Positions 24,941 to 35,869 of a DNA stretch of 56,787 bases are shown here, piece by piece. A program made the translations under genes and the position numbers. The notes beneath the pieces are model-generated. The model ran no database searches, was not told the origin of the DNA, and saw only the letters and a program-made list of their open reading frames with translations. The stretch lies in the NCBI GenBank assembly GCA_027487385.1, contig JAIYDS010000060.1:1-56787 (forward strand), written 5' to 3'. Within the stretch, counting starts at the first letter, position 1, and each line of letters opens with the position of its first letter. This stretch comes from Acetobacteraceae bacterium. GTDB taxonomy: Bacteria > Pseudomonadota > Alphaproteobacteria > Acetobacterales > Acetobacteraceae.

Positions 24941-26165
24941 GCGGGTTCTCCAACAGAAGGGCGATGCCCTGGCCACCACCGATGCAGGCCGAGGCGATGC
25001 CATAGCGCGCGCCACGCCGCGCCATCTCACGCGCGATGGTCAGCGAGAGGCGCACGCCGCTCGCCGCCAGCGGATGGCCGATGGCGATGGAGCCGCCATT
25101 CACGTTCAGCCGCGCCTCATCCAGCGCCAATTCGCGCGCGCAGGCCATGACCTGGGCGCCGAAGGCCTCGTTGATCTCGACCAGCGCGATGTCATCGAGG
25201 GTGAGCCCCGTGCGCTCCAGCAGCGCGCGGATCGCCGGCACGGGGCCGATGCCCATCACCTCCGGGGCACAGCCCACGGCGGTGGCCGCGACGAGGCGCG
25301 CCAGCGGCGCGCGGCCCTTGGCCTGCGCGCCCGAGGCGATGATGACGGCGGCCGCGCCATCCACCACGGCGGAGGAATTGCCGCCCGTCTGCACGCCGCC
25401 AAAGGCCGGGCGGATCTTGGCCAATTGCTCCACCGGCGAGGGGCGCGGATGGGTGTCGGCCGCGATGCTCTCGACCTTGCGCGGCAGATGGATGCCGCGA
25501 TCCTTCAGCCCTCCGCGCGTGAAGGCCTCGTTGATGACGGGAACCACCTCATCCTCGAAGAAGCCCGCTGCGCGGGCCGCCAGGGCGCGCTCGAAGCTGC
25601 GCGCGGCGAAGGCGTCCACCTCCGGGCGCGTGATCCCGTAGCGCCGTGCCAACTCTTCCGCCGTGCCGCCCATGTTCAAGCCGCAGGCAGGATCGAGCAG
25701 CGCCTCCCAGAGGAAATCCTTGAACTCGACCGGGGCGCCCAGGCCGAAGCCGCCGCGATGGGTGAAGGCAGCGATGGGGTTGCGGCTCATGCTCTCGGCG
25801 CCGGCGGCGAGCGCGAAGCCCGCGCCATGCTGCTCCACCGCGGTCGCGGCCTGGATGATCGCCTCGATGCCGGTGCCGCAGACGCGCTGCACCAGGAGCG
25901 CCGGCACCTCCATCGGAACGCCGGCATAAAGGCCGATATGGCGCGGCAGCATATAGGCGTCGAAGCTCGCCTGGGCGACGGAGCCCGCGACCACATGGCC
26001 GATCTCGGCGCCGTCCAGCCCGGCCTTGGCAAGTGCGGCGCGCGCCGCCTTGATGCCGAGATCGATGGGAGAAACCAGGCCGAGCGGACCGCCCAGATCG
26101 GCGAAAGGCGTGCGCGCGCCGGCCAGCAGCCAGGCGTCGTTCCAACTCGTGTAGAGGGCGGTCAT
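24927..26165 (-). CDS. thiolase (acetyl-CoA C-acyltransferase)
   Basis: A 412-residue thiolase. The acyl-accepting Cys96 lies in VQRVCGTGIEA, and the C-terminal base motifs NGGSIAIGHPLAASG (His) and SACIGGGQGIAL (Cys) are intact. It would cleave a beta-ketoacyl-CoA to acetyl-CoA and an acyl-CoA two carbons shorter. In this neighbourhood the likely substrate is 4-hydroxyphenyl-beta-ketopropionyl-CoA, giving 4-hydroxybenzoyl-CoA. It shares a 1-nt TGATG junction with the upstream ligase gene. A general short-chain thiolase role cannot be ruled out from sequence. Confidence 0.9.
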   Translation of the reverse strand: MTALYTSWNDAWLLAGARTPFADLGGPLGLVSPIDLGIKAARAALAKAGLDGAEIGHVVAGSVAQASFDAYMLPRHIGLYAGVPMEVPALLVQRVCGTGIEAIIQAATAVEQHGAGFALAAGAESMSRNPIAAFTHRGGFGLGAPVEFKDFLWEALLDPACGLNMGGTAEELARRYGITRPEVDAFAARSFERALAARAAGFFEDEVVPVINEAFTRGGLKDRGIHLPRKVESIAADTHPRPSPVEQLAKIRPAFGGVQTGGNSSAVVDGAAAVIIASGAQAKGRAPLARLVAATAVGCAPEVMGIGPVPAIRALLERTGLTLDDIALVEINEAFGAQVMACARELALDEARLNVNGGSIAIGHPLAASGVRLSLTIAREMARRGARYGIASACIGGGQGIALLLENPHGRA

Positions 26166-28021
26166 CAGGCGTCTCCGACAATCAGGATATGGGGCGGGGG
26201 TTCGGCGGCGTAGAGCTCGGCCACCAGGGAAGCGCGGCGCGTCAGCACGGCGCGCTGGTTGATGGAGGCCTTGTCCGTCAGCTCGCCCGCCTCGATGGAA
26301 AGCGGCTCGGTCAGCAGCGTGGCGCGCGCGATGCGCTGGCTGCTGCCGGACGCCTCGGCGCCCAGCGCGCGCAGCTTTTCGCGCAGCACGGAGCGGAGGC
26401 CGGGATGAGTCGCGGCATCCTCGCCCGCGGGCACCAGGGTCGCCACCGCCTCGGTCTCCGGCACGAGGATCGCGGTGAGCATGTCACGGTCGGGCGCGCC
26501 GATCACCACATCCTTCACATAGGGCGCCAGCGCCGCGACCAGGCGGGCGCGCAGCGGGCCGACGCTGACCCAGGTGCCGGTGGCAAGCTTGAAATCCTCG
26601 GTGATGCGGCCGTCGAAGCGGAAGCCCTTGTGCAGATCACCGGTGTCGAGCGGCACCAGCGCATCGCCGAAGCGATACCAGCCTTCCTCGTCGAAGGCGG
26701 CGGCGGTGGCCTTGGCGTCGCGCCAATAGCCGGGCGTGATGGAGGGGCCGCGCACCCGAGCCTCCATCTTGCCGGCAACCGGCGTGAGCTTCAGCTCCAC
26801 GCCGGGCACGGGCAGGCCGACGGCGCCGGATTCGGAGAATTCCTCGCGCACGCAGATGGCGAAGGGCGCGGTCTCGGTGGCGCCGAGGCCGGTGATCATG
26901 GGGATGCGCTCGCCGCGCTCGGCCAGGGCCAGCGCGTCCAGCTCATCCCAGATGTGCTGCGGCAGGCCGGCCGAGGAGTAGAACATCATCCGCAGCCGGG
27001 AGAAGAAGATGCGGCGCAGCCCCGCATTGGCCTTCAGCGCGGCCACCAACTCGGTGAAGCCGAGCGGCACGTTGAAATGGATATGGGTTGCGATTTCGCC
27101 AAGGTTGCGCAGCGATTCCTGGTAGCGGCCGGGGACGGGCCTGCCGTCATCCATGTAGAGCGTGCCGCCATTGTAGAGCACGAGGCCAAGATTGTGGTTG
27201 CCGCCGAAGGTGTGGTGCCAGGGCAGCCAGTCGAGCAGCACGGGTGGCTCCTCGGCGAGGAAGGGGAAGGCCTCGCAGAGCATCTGCTGGTTGGAGCAGA
27301 TCATGCGCTGCGTGTTGATCACGCCCTTGGGCAGGCCGGTGGAGCCCGAGGTGAAAAGGATCTTCGCCGGCGCATCCGGATCCACCGCCGCCGCCGCGCG
27401 GTCCACGGCCTCGGTCGGCATGGTTGCGAGCATCTCGGCGAAGAGGGTGGCGTCACGGCCCGCGGGCGGGTTGCGCGCGACGATGAGGGCCGCATCCGCC
27501 GGGCAGGCCGCGGCGATGGCATCGGCGAAGCGCTCCCCCTGGTCGGCGAAGACGAGGCCCGGGCCGATCAGCCCCAGGCAATGGCGCAGCTTTGCGAAGT
27601 CCTTCGCCAGCAGCGAGTAGGAGGGCGAGACGGGCGCCACCGGCACGCCGACATGCAGCGCGGCCAAGGTCAGCACCGCCTGGTCCAGGCAATTGGCCGA
27701 GAGGATTGCGACCGGCCGGCTGGCGGAGGCACCGCGATCCAGCAGCGCCTGCCCCACGGCCCGCACCGCGCGCAGCATCTCGGCATAGGTGAGCCCCTGC
27801 CAGGCGCAGCCCGCTGCCGGATTGCGCCGGGCGATCATCATCCGGTCGGGCGCGGTCGCCGCCCAATGCTCCAGCCGCTCGGTCAGGCGGCGGGGATAGG
27901 GGCCAAGCGGGTCGAGCGGCGAGACGAGCAGCCCGCCATCGGACAGCTCCCGGATCGAGACCGGGCCCGGGCCGAGGCGCCTGCGAACAGGTGGGGGCTG
28001 GGCCCCGATGGCTGTGGACAT
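26165..28021 (-). CDS. fcs: feruloyl-CoA synthetase-like AMP-forming acyl-CoA ligase
   Basis: A 618-residue adenylate-forming enzyme. The P-loop-like motif ILFTSGSTGLPKGVINTQ is near residues 215-232. LDWLPWHHTFGGNHNLGLVL and YNGGTLYMDDG are wordings typical of feruloyl-CoA synthetases rather than of general fatty-acyl ligases. Also present are GLGATETAP and the hinge region YRFGDALVPLD. It would activate p-coumarate, ferulate or caffeate with ATP and CoA. ATG 28021 is preceded by GAGAGGA. It leads the operon with thiolase and thioesterase and is divergent from MarR across a palindrome at 28057. Confidence 0.87.
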   Translation of the reverse strand: MSTAIGAQPPPVRRRLGPGPVSIRELSDGGLLVSPLDPLGPYPRRLTERLEHWAATAPDRMMIARRNPAAGCAWQGLTYAEMLRAVRAVGQALLDRGASASRPVAILSANCLDQAVLTLAALHVGVPVAPVSPSYSLLAKDFAKLRHCLGLIGPGLVFADQGERFADAIAAACPADAALIVARNPPAGRDATLFAEMLATMPTEAVDRAAAAVDPDAPAKILFTSGSTGLPKGVINTQRMICSNQQMLCEAFPFLAEEPPVLLDWLPWHHTFGGNHNLGLVLYNGGTLYMDDGRPVPGRYQESLRNLGEIATHIHFNVPLGFTELVAALKANAGLRRIFFSRLRMMFYSSAGLPQHIWDELDALALAERGERIPMITGLGATETAPFAICVREEFSESGAVGLPVPGVELKLTPVAGKMEARVRGPSITPGYWRDAKATAAAFDEEGWYRFGDALVPLDTGDLHKGFRFDGRITEDFKLATGTWVSVGPLRARLVAALAPYVKDVVIGAPDRDMLTAILVPETEAVATLVPAGEDAATHPGLRSVLREKLRALGAEASGSSQRIARATLLTEPLSIEAGELTDKASINQRAVLTRRASLVAELYAAEPPPHILIVGDA

Positions 28022-28048
28022 CAATCCTCTCTCGCGCCGGATGGCGCA

Positions 28049-28069
28049 GTCAAAAGTTATGGCTCATAA
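28049..28069. promoter_or_regulatory. palindromic operator-like site in the fcs / marR divergent promoter
   Basis: TTATG-GCT-CATAA (28057-28069) is a perfect 5-3-5 inverted repeat, followed by the A+T-rich ATTATAAC. It starts 36 nt from the fcs-like ATG and ends 54 nt before the MarR ATG, as expected for a MarR-family operator that represses both directions. GTCA at 28049 followed by TTATGGCTCAT also resembles the GTCA-N3-ATATGG element with one extra base, which could be coincidence. Confidence 0.55.
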
Positions 28070-28123
28070 TTATAACGAATAACACTCTTGCCAAGGGGGT
28101 TTGCCTCGGCCATATCGGATTTC

Positions 28124-28636
28124 ATGTCGATGGCCCCGCGCAACACTGAGATCGCACGCCGCAAAGTGGCCGCCCGCGCCGCCGCGCACGGACCGGTCCT
28201 GCCTGCGATGGAGCCGCAGGCGGCGCTGGATGATCGGCTCGGCTATTGGCTTCGCCTCGCCCAGATGGCCGCCTTCGAGGCCTTCAACGAGGCGATGACC
28301 CCGCTGGATCTCACACCCGGCCGCCTCGGCGCCCTGCTGCTGATCGAGTCCTCGCCCGACATTCATCAATCCACCCTGGCCGAGGCGCTGCACGTCAAGC
28401 CGCCCAACATGGCCGTCCTGGTGGCCAGGCTGGAACAGGACGGGCTGATCCGCCGGGTGGATGACCCGGCCAATCGCCGCGCGAACATGCTGCGGCTGAC
28501 GCCGACGGGGCGGGCGCTGCTGCGCCGCGCCCGCAAGCTGGAGGCGGAGCTGGAGGTCAAGCTCTCCGCCGGCCTGAGCAGCACGGAACGGGCGGCGCTC
28601 ATCGCGGCACTGCGCCGCATTGCGGAGAGAGCATGA
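28124..28636 (+). CDS. MarR family transcriptional regulator
   Basis: A 170-residue winged-helix regulator. The recognition part STLAEALHVKPPNMAVLVAR and the wing RRVDDPANRRANMLRLTPTG are clear. MarR proteins of hydroxycinnamate operons (HcaR/FerR types) are released from DNA by hydroxycinnamoyl-CoA; a similar role is inferred here from the divergent fcs-like gene. ATG 28124 is used; ATG 28130 and an upstream TTG are alternatives, and no strong ribosome-binding site decides. It overlaps the enoyl-CoA hydratase gene by ATGA, so regulator and pathway genes are co-expressed. Confidence 0.87.
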   Translation: MSMAPRNTEIARRKVAARAAAHGPVLPAMEPQAALDDRLGYWLRLAQMAAFEAFNEAMTPLDLTPGRLGALLLIESSPDIHQSTLAEALHVKPPNMAVLVARLEQDGLIRRVDDPANRRANMLRLTPTGRALLRRARKLEAELEVKLSAGLSSTERAALIAALRRIAERA

Positions 28637-29421
28637 CACAGGACCAAGTGAGCCTCGAATTCGAAGGGGCGGTCGCGCTGATCGGGCTGAATCGGCCGGC
28701 CAAGCGCAATGCCATCAGCGACACACTGCTCGCGGCGCTGGAGGCGCGGATCATCGAGGCGCAGCGCCAGGCGCGCGCCATCGTCATCTACGGCCATGGG
28801 CCGAGCTTCTGCGCCGGCCTCGATCTCTCCGAGCACCGCGCCCGCACGGCCGAGGAGGTGTTCCACCATTCGCGCGGCTGGCACCGTGTCTTCCGCATGC
28901 TGCGCGAGGGGCCGGTGCCGGCCATCGCCGCGGTGCATGGCGCCTGCGTGGGCGGCGGGCTCGAACTCGCCACCGCCTGCCACATCCGCGTGGCCGATGC
29001 GACGGCGGTCTTCGCCCTGCCCGAGGGCACGCGCGGCATCTTCGTCGGCGGCGGCGCCACGGTGCATGTGGCGCGCCTGCTGGGTGCGGCACGGATGACC
29101 GACATGATGCTGACCGGCCGCACGCTGGACGCGGCGGCGGCCGAACGCTGCGGCCTCGTCACCTATGTCGAGCCGGCAGGCGCGGCCCTGGCGCGCGCCC
29201 GCGAGCTGGCTGCCCGTGTGGCCGAGGCGGCGCCGCTGACCGTCATGGGCGTGCTGCAGGCGCTGCCGCGCATCCAGGACATGTCGGAATCCGACGGCCT
29301 CTTCGTCGAGAGCCTGGTGGCCGCCCTGGCGCAGACCGCGCCCGAGGCCGAGCGCCGCCTGACGGCCTTCCTCGACAAGCGCGCGCCCAAGGCGGTGGAA
29401 CCGATTCAGGGAGGGAATTGA
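28633..29421 (+). CDS. enoyl-CoA hydratase (hydroxycinnamoyl-CoA hydratase candidate)
   Basis: A 262-residue crotonase-fold enzyme. The oxyanion-hole segments are PSFCAGLDLSEH and HGACVGGGLELAT, and the active-site segment ALPEGTRGIFVGGG supplies the Glu. It would hydrate the side-chain double bond of a hydroxycinnamoyl-CoA. With a dehydrogenase and thiolase adjacent, the beta-oxidative route is more likely than the one-step retro-aldol of Ech/HCHL that yields vanillin; no vanillin dehydrogenase is present in the window. The start lies inside the MarR stop (ATGA). Confidence 0.87.
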   Translation: MTQDQVSLEFEGAVALIGLNRPAKRNAISDTLLAALEARIIEAQRQARAIVIYGHGPSFCAGLDLSEHRARTAEEVFHHSRGWHRVFRMLREGPVPAIAAVHGACVGGGLELATACHIRVADATAVFALPEGTRGIFVGGGATVHVARLLGAARMTDMMLTGRTLDAAAAERCGLVTYVEPAGAALARARELAARVAEAAPLTVMGVLQALPRIQDMSESDGLFVESLVAALAQTAPEAERRLTAFLDKRAPKAVEPIQGGN

Positions 29422-29423
29422 TC

Positions 29424-30178
29424 ATGAACGTCGCAGGGGCTTCGGCCATTGTCACCGGGGGCGGCTCCGGCCTGGGTGCCGCCACCGCCGAGGCGCTGGC
29501 CGCGGCCGGCGCCAAGGTCGTGGTGCTGGACATTGATGCCGCCAAGGCCGAGGCCGTCGCGGCGCGTATCGGCGGCGTCGCCGTCGCAGGCGATGTGGCG
29601 GAGGAGGCGGTGATGGTCGCGGCGGTCGAAGCCGCGAGCCAGCTGGGCCCGCTGCGCGTCGCGGTCGCCTGCGCCGGCATCGCGCCCGCCGCGCGCGTCG
29701 CCGGCCGCAATGGCCCGCATGACCTGGCGCTGTTCGAGCGGGTGATCCGCGTGAATCTGATCGGCACCTTCAACATGATGCGCGTCGTGGCCGCGCGGAT
29801 GACGACGCTGGAACCGCTCGCCGATGGCGAGCGCGGGCTGGTGGTCTGCACCGCCTCCGTCGCGGCCTATGAGGGGCAGGTCGGCCAGGCCGCCTATGCG
29901 GCCTCGAAGGGCGGCATTGTCAGCCTGACGCTGCCGGCGGCGCGCGAGCTCGCGCGCTTTGGCGTGCGCGTCATGACCATCGCGCCCGGGCTGATCCACA
30001 CGCCGCTGATGGACACGCTGACGCCGGAGGCGCGGGACGCGCTCTCCCGCCAGCCGCTCTTCCCGCAGCGGCTCGGCCGGCCCGCGGAATTCGGCGCGCT
30101 GGTCCTCGCCATCGCCGCCAACCCGCTGCTGAATGGCGAGACGATCCGCCTCGACGGGGCGCTGCGCCTGCCGCCGAG

Positions 30179-30182
<4 letters not shown>
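29424..30182 (+). CDS. short-chain dehydrogenase, 3-hydroxyacyl-CoA dehydrogenase type
   Basis: A 252-residue SDR. The cofactor motif TGGGSGLG is at residues 11-18, CAGIAPA marks the NAG-like strand, and the catalytic set is Ser in CTASVAA and the YAASK motif. The wording (IVTGGGSGLGAATA, APGLIHTPLMDTL) resembles type II 3-hydroxyacyl-CoA dehydrogenases (HSD10-like). It would oxidise the beta-hydroxyacyl-CoA made by the preceding hydratase. AGGGAGG precedes the ATG at 29424. It ends in a 4-nt convergent overlap with the PobR-like gene. Confidence 0.87.
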
Positions 30183-32477
<2,295 letters not shown>

Positions 32478-32492
32478 CCCCGGAAGATCATC

Positions 32493-33248
32493 ATGACACA
32501 GGCACCACCCCGCCAGGCGCCCATCCAAGGGGGCGGCTTCATCGCCCGCAACCGCACGGCGCACCCCGCGGCGCTCCATCCGCCCTACAAGACCAGCATC
32601 CTGCGCTCGCCGCGTGCGGCGCTGCTCTCCTTTCCCTCCTCATTGAGCGAGGAGACGGGACCGGTCTTCGGCCAGGGGCTGCTGGGGCCGCTGGACGCCG
32701 ACATGATCACGAATTTCGCCGCCCCCGGCGAAAGCGCCATCGGGCCGCGCATCATCGTGCAGGGCCGCGTACTGGATGAGACGGGGCGCGGCGTGCCGGG
32801 CGCGCTGCTGGAGGTCTGGCAGGCCAATGCGGGCGGGCGCTATCGCCATGCGAAGGAAGGCTACCTCGCGCCGCTCGATCCGAATTTCGGCGGCTGCGGC
32901 CGCTGCCTGACGGATGCCGAGGGCTTCTACGAGTTCCGCAGCATCATGCCCGGCCCCTATCCCTGGCCCAATGGCGGCAATGACTGGCGGCCTGCGCATA
33001 TCCACTTCTCGCTCTTCGGCCCCTCCTTCGCGCAGCGGCTGATCACGCAGATGTATTTCGAGGGCGATCCGCTGATCCCACTCTGCCCCATCCTGGGCGG
33101 CGTGACGGATCCGGCGGCGCTCGGCCGTCTGATCGCCACGCTCGACATGAAGCACACCATCCCGATGGACAGCCGCGCCTTCCGCTTCGACATCGTGCTG
33201 CGCGGCCGGCGCCAATCCGTCTTCGAAAACCGCAAGGAGGGGCTGTGA
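32493..33248 (+). CDS. pcaH: protocatechuate 3,4-dioxygenase beta subunit
   Basis: A 251-residue canonical PcaH. The N-terminal segment [15 protein letters not shown] is followed by the iron ligands Tyr117 (GGRYRH), Tyr156 (PGPYPW), His169 and His171 (AHIHF), and by [17 protein letters not shown], all as in Pseudomonas PcaH. It opens protocatechuate between the hydroxyls to 3-carboxy-cis,cis-muconate. It starts 15 nt after pobA and shares a 1-nt TGATG junction with pcaG. This copy is more canonical than the pair at 2382-3765. Confidence 0.95.
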   Translation: MTQAPPRQAPIQGGGFIARNRTAHPAALHPPYKTSILRSPRAALLSFPSSLSEETGPVFGQGLLGPLDADMITNFAAPGESAIGPRIIVQGRVLDETGRGVPGALLEVWQANAGGRYRHAKEGYLAPLDPNFGGCGRCLTDAEGFYEFRSIMPGPYPWPNGGNDWRPAHIHFSLFGPSFAQRLITQMYFEGDPLIPLCPILGGVTDPAALGRLIATLDMKHTIPMDSRAFRFDIVLRGRRQSVFENRKEGL

Positions 33249-33850
33249 TGCCGGAACTGACCGAAACCGCCTCGCAGACCGCGGGGCCCTATGTGCATAT
33301 CGGCTGCACGCCCAATGTCGCGGGCATCGCGATGTATGGCGGCGACCTGGGCGCCGTGATGCGCACCGGCCCGGTGCGGGGCGAGGAGATCACCATCACC
33401 GGCGCCGTACATGACGGCATGGGCGCGGTGCTGAAAGACGCGCTGGTGGAGATCTGGCAGGCGGATGCCGCCGGGCTCTTCAACACCCCGCATGAGCGGC
33501 GCGGCCAGGCCGATCCGAACTTCACCGGCTTCGGCCGCTCGGCCGGCGACATGCAGACCGGCGAATTCACCTTCCACACCGTGAAGCCCGGCCGCGTGCC
33601 CTGGCCCGATGGGCGGTGGCAGGCGCCGCATGCGAGTCTCTGGATCGTGGCGCGCGGCATCAATATCGGCCTGCAGACGCGGCTCTATTTCGAGGATGAG
33701 GCGGAGACGAATGCGTCGGACCCCATCCTCTCGCGCATCGAGCATCGGGCCCGGGCACAGACGCTCATCGCGCGCCGCATTGCGCCCGGGCAATACCGCT
33801 TCGACATCCACCTGCAAGGCCCGCAGGAAACCGTCTTCCTGGACATCTGA
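33248..33850 (+). CDS. pcaG: protocatechuate 3,4-dioxygenase alpha subunit
   Basis: A 200-residue PcaG. TASQTAGPYVHIGCTPN at the N-terminus, VEIWQADAAGLFNTP and PHASLWIVARGIN are standard alpha-subunit pieces, and the iron ligands are lacking as expected. ATG 33248 overlaps the pcaH stop; a GTG 3 nt earlier is possible. It pairs with the preceding PcaH. It is followed after 3 nt by a BKACE gene instead of pcaB, pcaC or pcaD. Confidence 0.93.
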   Translation: MPELTETASQTAGPYVHIGCTPNVAGIAMYGGDLGAVMRTGPVRGEEITITGAVHDGMGAVLKDALVEIWQADAAGLFNTPHERRGQADPNFTGFGRSAGDMQTGEFTFHTVKPGRVPWPDGRWQAPHASLWIVARGINIGLQTRLYFEDEAETNASDPILSRIEHRARAQTLIARRIAPGQYRFDIHLQGPQETVFLDI

Positions 33851-33853
33851 GCC

Positions 33854-34684
33854 ATGGCCGAGCCCTGCATCATCTGCGTCGCCATCACCGGCAGCCTGCC
33901 GCAGAAATCCGACAACCCCGCCGTGCCCATCTCGATCGCCGAGCAGATCGAGAGCACGCAGGAGGCCTTCGAAGCCGGTGCCTCCATCGCGCATTGCCAT
34001 GTGCGCGACGAGGAAGGCCGCCCGACCTCCGACCCCGAGCGCTTCGCGCGCCTGCAGGAAGGGCTGCGGAAGCATTGCCCGGGGATGATCGTGCAACTCT
34101 CCACCGGCGGCCGCTCCGGTGCGGGGATGGCGCGTGGCGGCATGCTGCCGTTGCGGCCCGACATGGCCTCGCTCACCGTCGGTTCCAACAACTTCCCGAC
34201 GCGCGTTTATGAGAACCCGCCCGACCTGGTGGAGTGGCTCGCGGCCCAGATGCGGGAATACGCGGTGCGGCCGGAGATCGAGGCCTTCGACCTTTCGCAT
34301 ATCGTGCAGGCCGCGCGCATGGCGGCGGATGGGCGGCTGCCCGGGCCGCTCTACGTGCAATTCGTCTTCGGCGTGAAGAATGCCATGCCGGCCGATGAGC
34401 GCATCCTCGACATCTACATCGAGACGCTACAGCGCCTGGCGCCCGGTGCGCTGTGGTGCGCGGCGGGGATCGGCGCCAGCCAGGTGGTGGTCAATGAATG
34501 GGCCATCGCCCGTGGCGGCCACACCCGCACCGGGCTCGAGGACAATGTGCGTCTGGACCGCCACACCCTCGCCCCCTCCAACGCCGCACTGGTGCGCCGC
34601 GCGGTGGAGATCTGCGAGCGGCATGGCCGGCCCGTCGCGACTTGGCGGGAGGCGCGGGCCATGCTGGGGCTGCGTGCGGCGTAG
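33854..34684 (+). CDS. beta-keto acid cleavage enzyme (BKACE, DUF849)
   Basis: A 276-residue TIM-barrel Zn enzyme. The metal motif HCHVRD (His47, His49) and QLSTGGRSG are BKACE signatures, and the C-terminal ETLQRLAPGALWCAAGIG and RTGLEDNVRL segments close the active site. BKACEs react a beta-keto acid with acetyl-CoA to give acetoacetate and a CoA ester. As the last gene of pobA-pcaH-pcaG-BKACE it could act on beta-ketoadipate, yielding succinyl-CoA and acetoacetate and replacing PcaIJ plus PcaF. That role is inference from position only. Confidence 0.88.
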   Translation: MAEPCIICVAITGSLPQKSDNPAVPISIAEQIESTQEAFEAGASIAHCHVRDEEGRPTSDPERFARLQEGLRKHCPGMIVQLSTGGRSGAGMARGGMLPLRPDMASLTVGSNNFPTRVYENPPDLVEWLAAQMREYAVRPEIEAFDLSHIVQAARMAADGRLPGPLYVQFVFGVKNAMPADERILDIYIETLQRLAPGALWCAAGIGASQVVVNEWAIARGGHTRTGLEDNVRLDRHTLAPSNAALVRRAVEICERHGRPVATWREARAMLGLRAA

Positions 34685-34837
34685 CCTCAGGCGGCCTCGC
34701 AGGACCGGGACGATGCGATGCCTTCGAGCGGCACGCCTCCCGTCTCGATCCACGAGCTTCGATCGGCGACGCGGCTCCGCGCCGGCAGGCTCCCCGCTTC
34801 CTGGCTCAACGGAAGCCGCATCCTGCAATTCCCTGCA

Positions 34838-35752
34838 CTACCGCAGGAGGGCGGCCGCGGCCTCGCGCCATTGACGCCGTGAGGGCTGGCGCAAGGCCGC
34901 CGCGAGTTGCAACCAAGCCGCCTTCAGCCGCGCGCCATCCGCCGCCGCCGCCTCGGCGGCCGCCACGAGGAGACGGGCGGCGCAGGCGCGGGGCGCGCCC
35001 GGGTCAAGGCGCCTTGCCGCGGGCCCATGCCGCTCGGCGATGACGCGCATTGCCGCAAGCCGCTCCGCCCGCTGGCTGGAAAGGTTGCCGGCACGATGCA
35101 GCGTGTAATCCATCAAGACCTCCGGCAGGCAGCCGACCGGCGCGCGCGCGGCGAGGCGCAGCCAGAGGTCCCAATCCTCCGATTGCCGCATCCCCTCGTC
35201 AAAACCGCCCAGCGCGCGCAGCAGCTCGGTCCGGGCCATGACGGTCGAAGTGCCGACCACATTCTCGGCCAGCAGGGCCGCTGGCGCGGCATCCAGCAGG
35301 AAGGGGGATTCGCGCCCTGCGACGCTGCGTGCGAAACGCGGCCAGAACGCGAAGCATGGGCCGCGATCCTCGCGCTCCGACGTGATGTGGTGATAATCGG
35401 TGAAGGAGAAGCCGACGTCAGGATGGGCCTCGTGAAAGGCCAGTTGCACCGCGAGCTTCCCAAGGCGCCAGCGGTCATCGGCATCCAGGAAAGCGACCAG
35501 CGGTGCGCGGGCGGCGGCGATGCCCAGGTTGCGGGCGGCGGCAGGGCCCTTCCCCGCACCCGCCAGGACGCGCAGCCGGGGATCGTGGGCGGCGAATTCG
35601 GCCAGCAGGGCGGCCGTGGAATCGATAGAGCCATCATCCACAACGAGGATCTCCGCCTCGGGCATGGGCCCGACGGAGAAGATGGCCCGGGCTAGCCAAG
35701 CGGCGGCGTTGCGGGTGGGGATGATCACGCTGACGGCAGGGGTTTCGGTCAT
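34838..35752 (-). CDS. glycosyltransferase family 2
   Basis: A 304-residue GT-A fold transferase. The N-terminal motif VSVIIPTRNAAAWL, VVDDGSIDSTAAL and FLDADDRW (the DXD-like metal site) are clear, and SEDWDLWLRLA matches the ED-containing acceptor region. It would transfer a sugar from a nucleotide donor in surface-polysaccharide assembly. ATG 35752 (AAGGAA upstream) was chosen because the GT2 domain starts there; the open frame continues far upstream without homology. It is divergent from the GT4 gene and contains no transmembrane segment. Confidence 0.87.
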   Translation of the reverse strand: MTETPAVSVIIPTRNAAAWLARAIFSVGPMPEAEILVVDDGSIDSTAALLAEFAAHDPRLRVLAGAGKGPAAARNLGIAAARAPLVAFLDADDRWRLGKLAVQLAFHEAHPDVGFSFTDYHHITSEREDRGPCFAFWPRFARSVAGRESPFLLDAAPAALLAENVVGTSTVMARTELLRALGGFDEGMRQSEDWDLWLRLAARAPVGCLPEVLMDYTLHRAGNLSSQRAERLAAMRVIAERHGPAARRLDPGAPRACAARLLVAAAEAAAADGARLKAAWLQLAAALRQPSRRQWREAAAALLR

Positions 35753-35869
35753 GATGCGGGTTCCTTCTGCCTGACGAGGTGCAACCGATGGGCCAGACGG
35801 CGTCGCAATCTGCGAAACGGCCTTGGCACAAAGACTGCGAGGCATGGGGCAATCCAGGAGGCCTGCCCC

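Noticed and set aside
28633..29421. The crotonase as a feruloyl-CoA hydratase/lyase giving vanillin
   Set aside because: Possible by fold, but a neighbouring dehydrogenase, thiolase and thioesterase and the lack of a vanillin dehydrogenase favour the beta-oxidative role.
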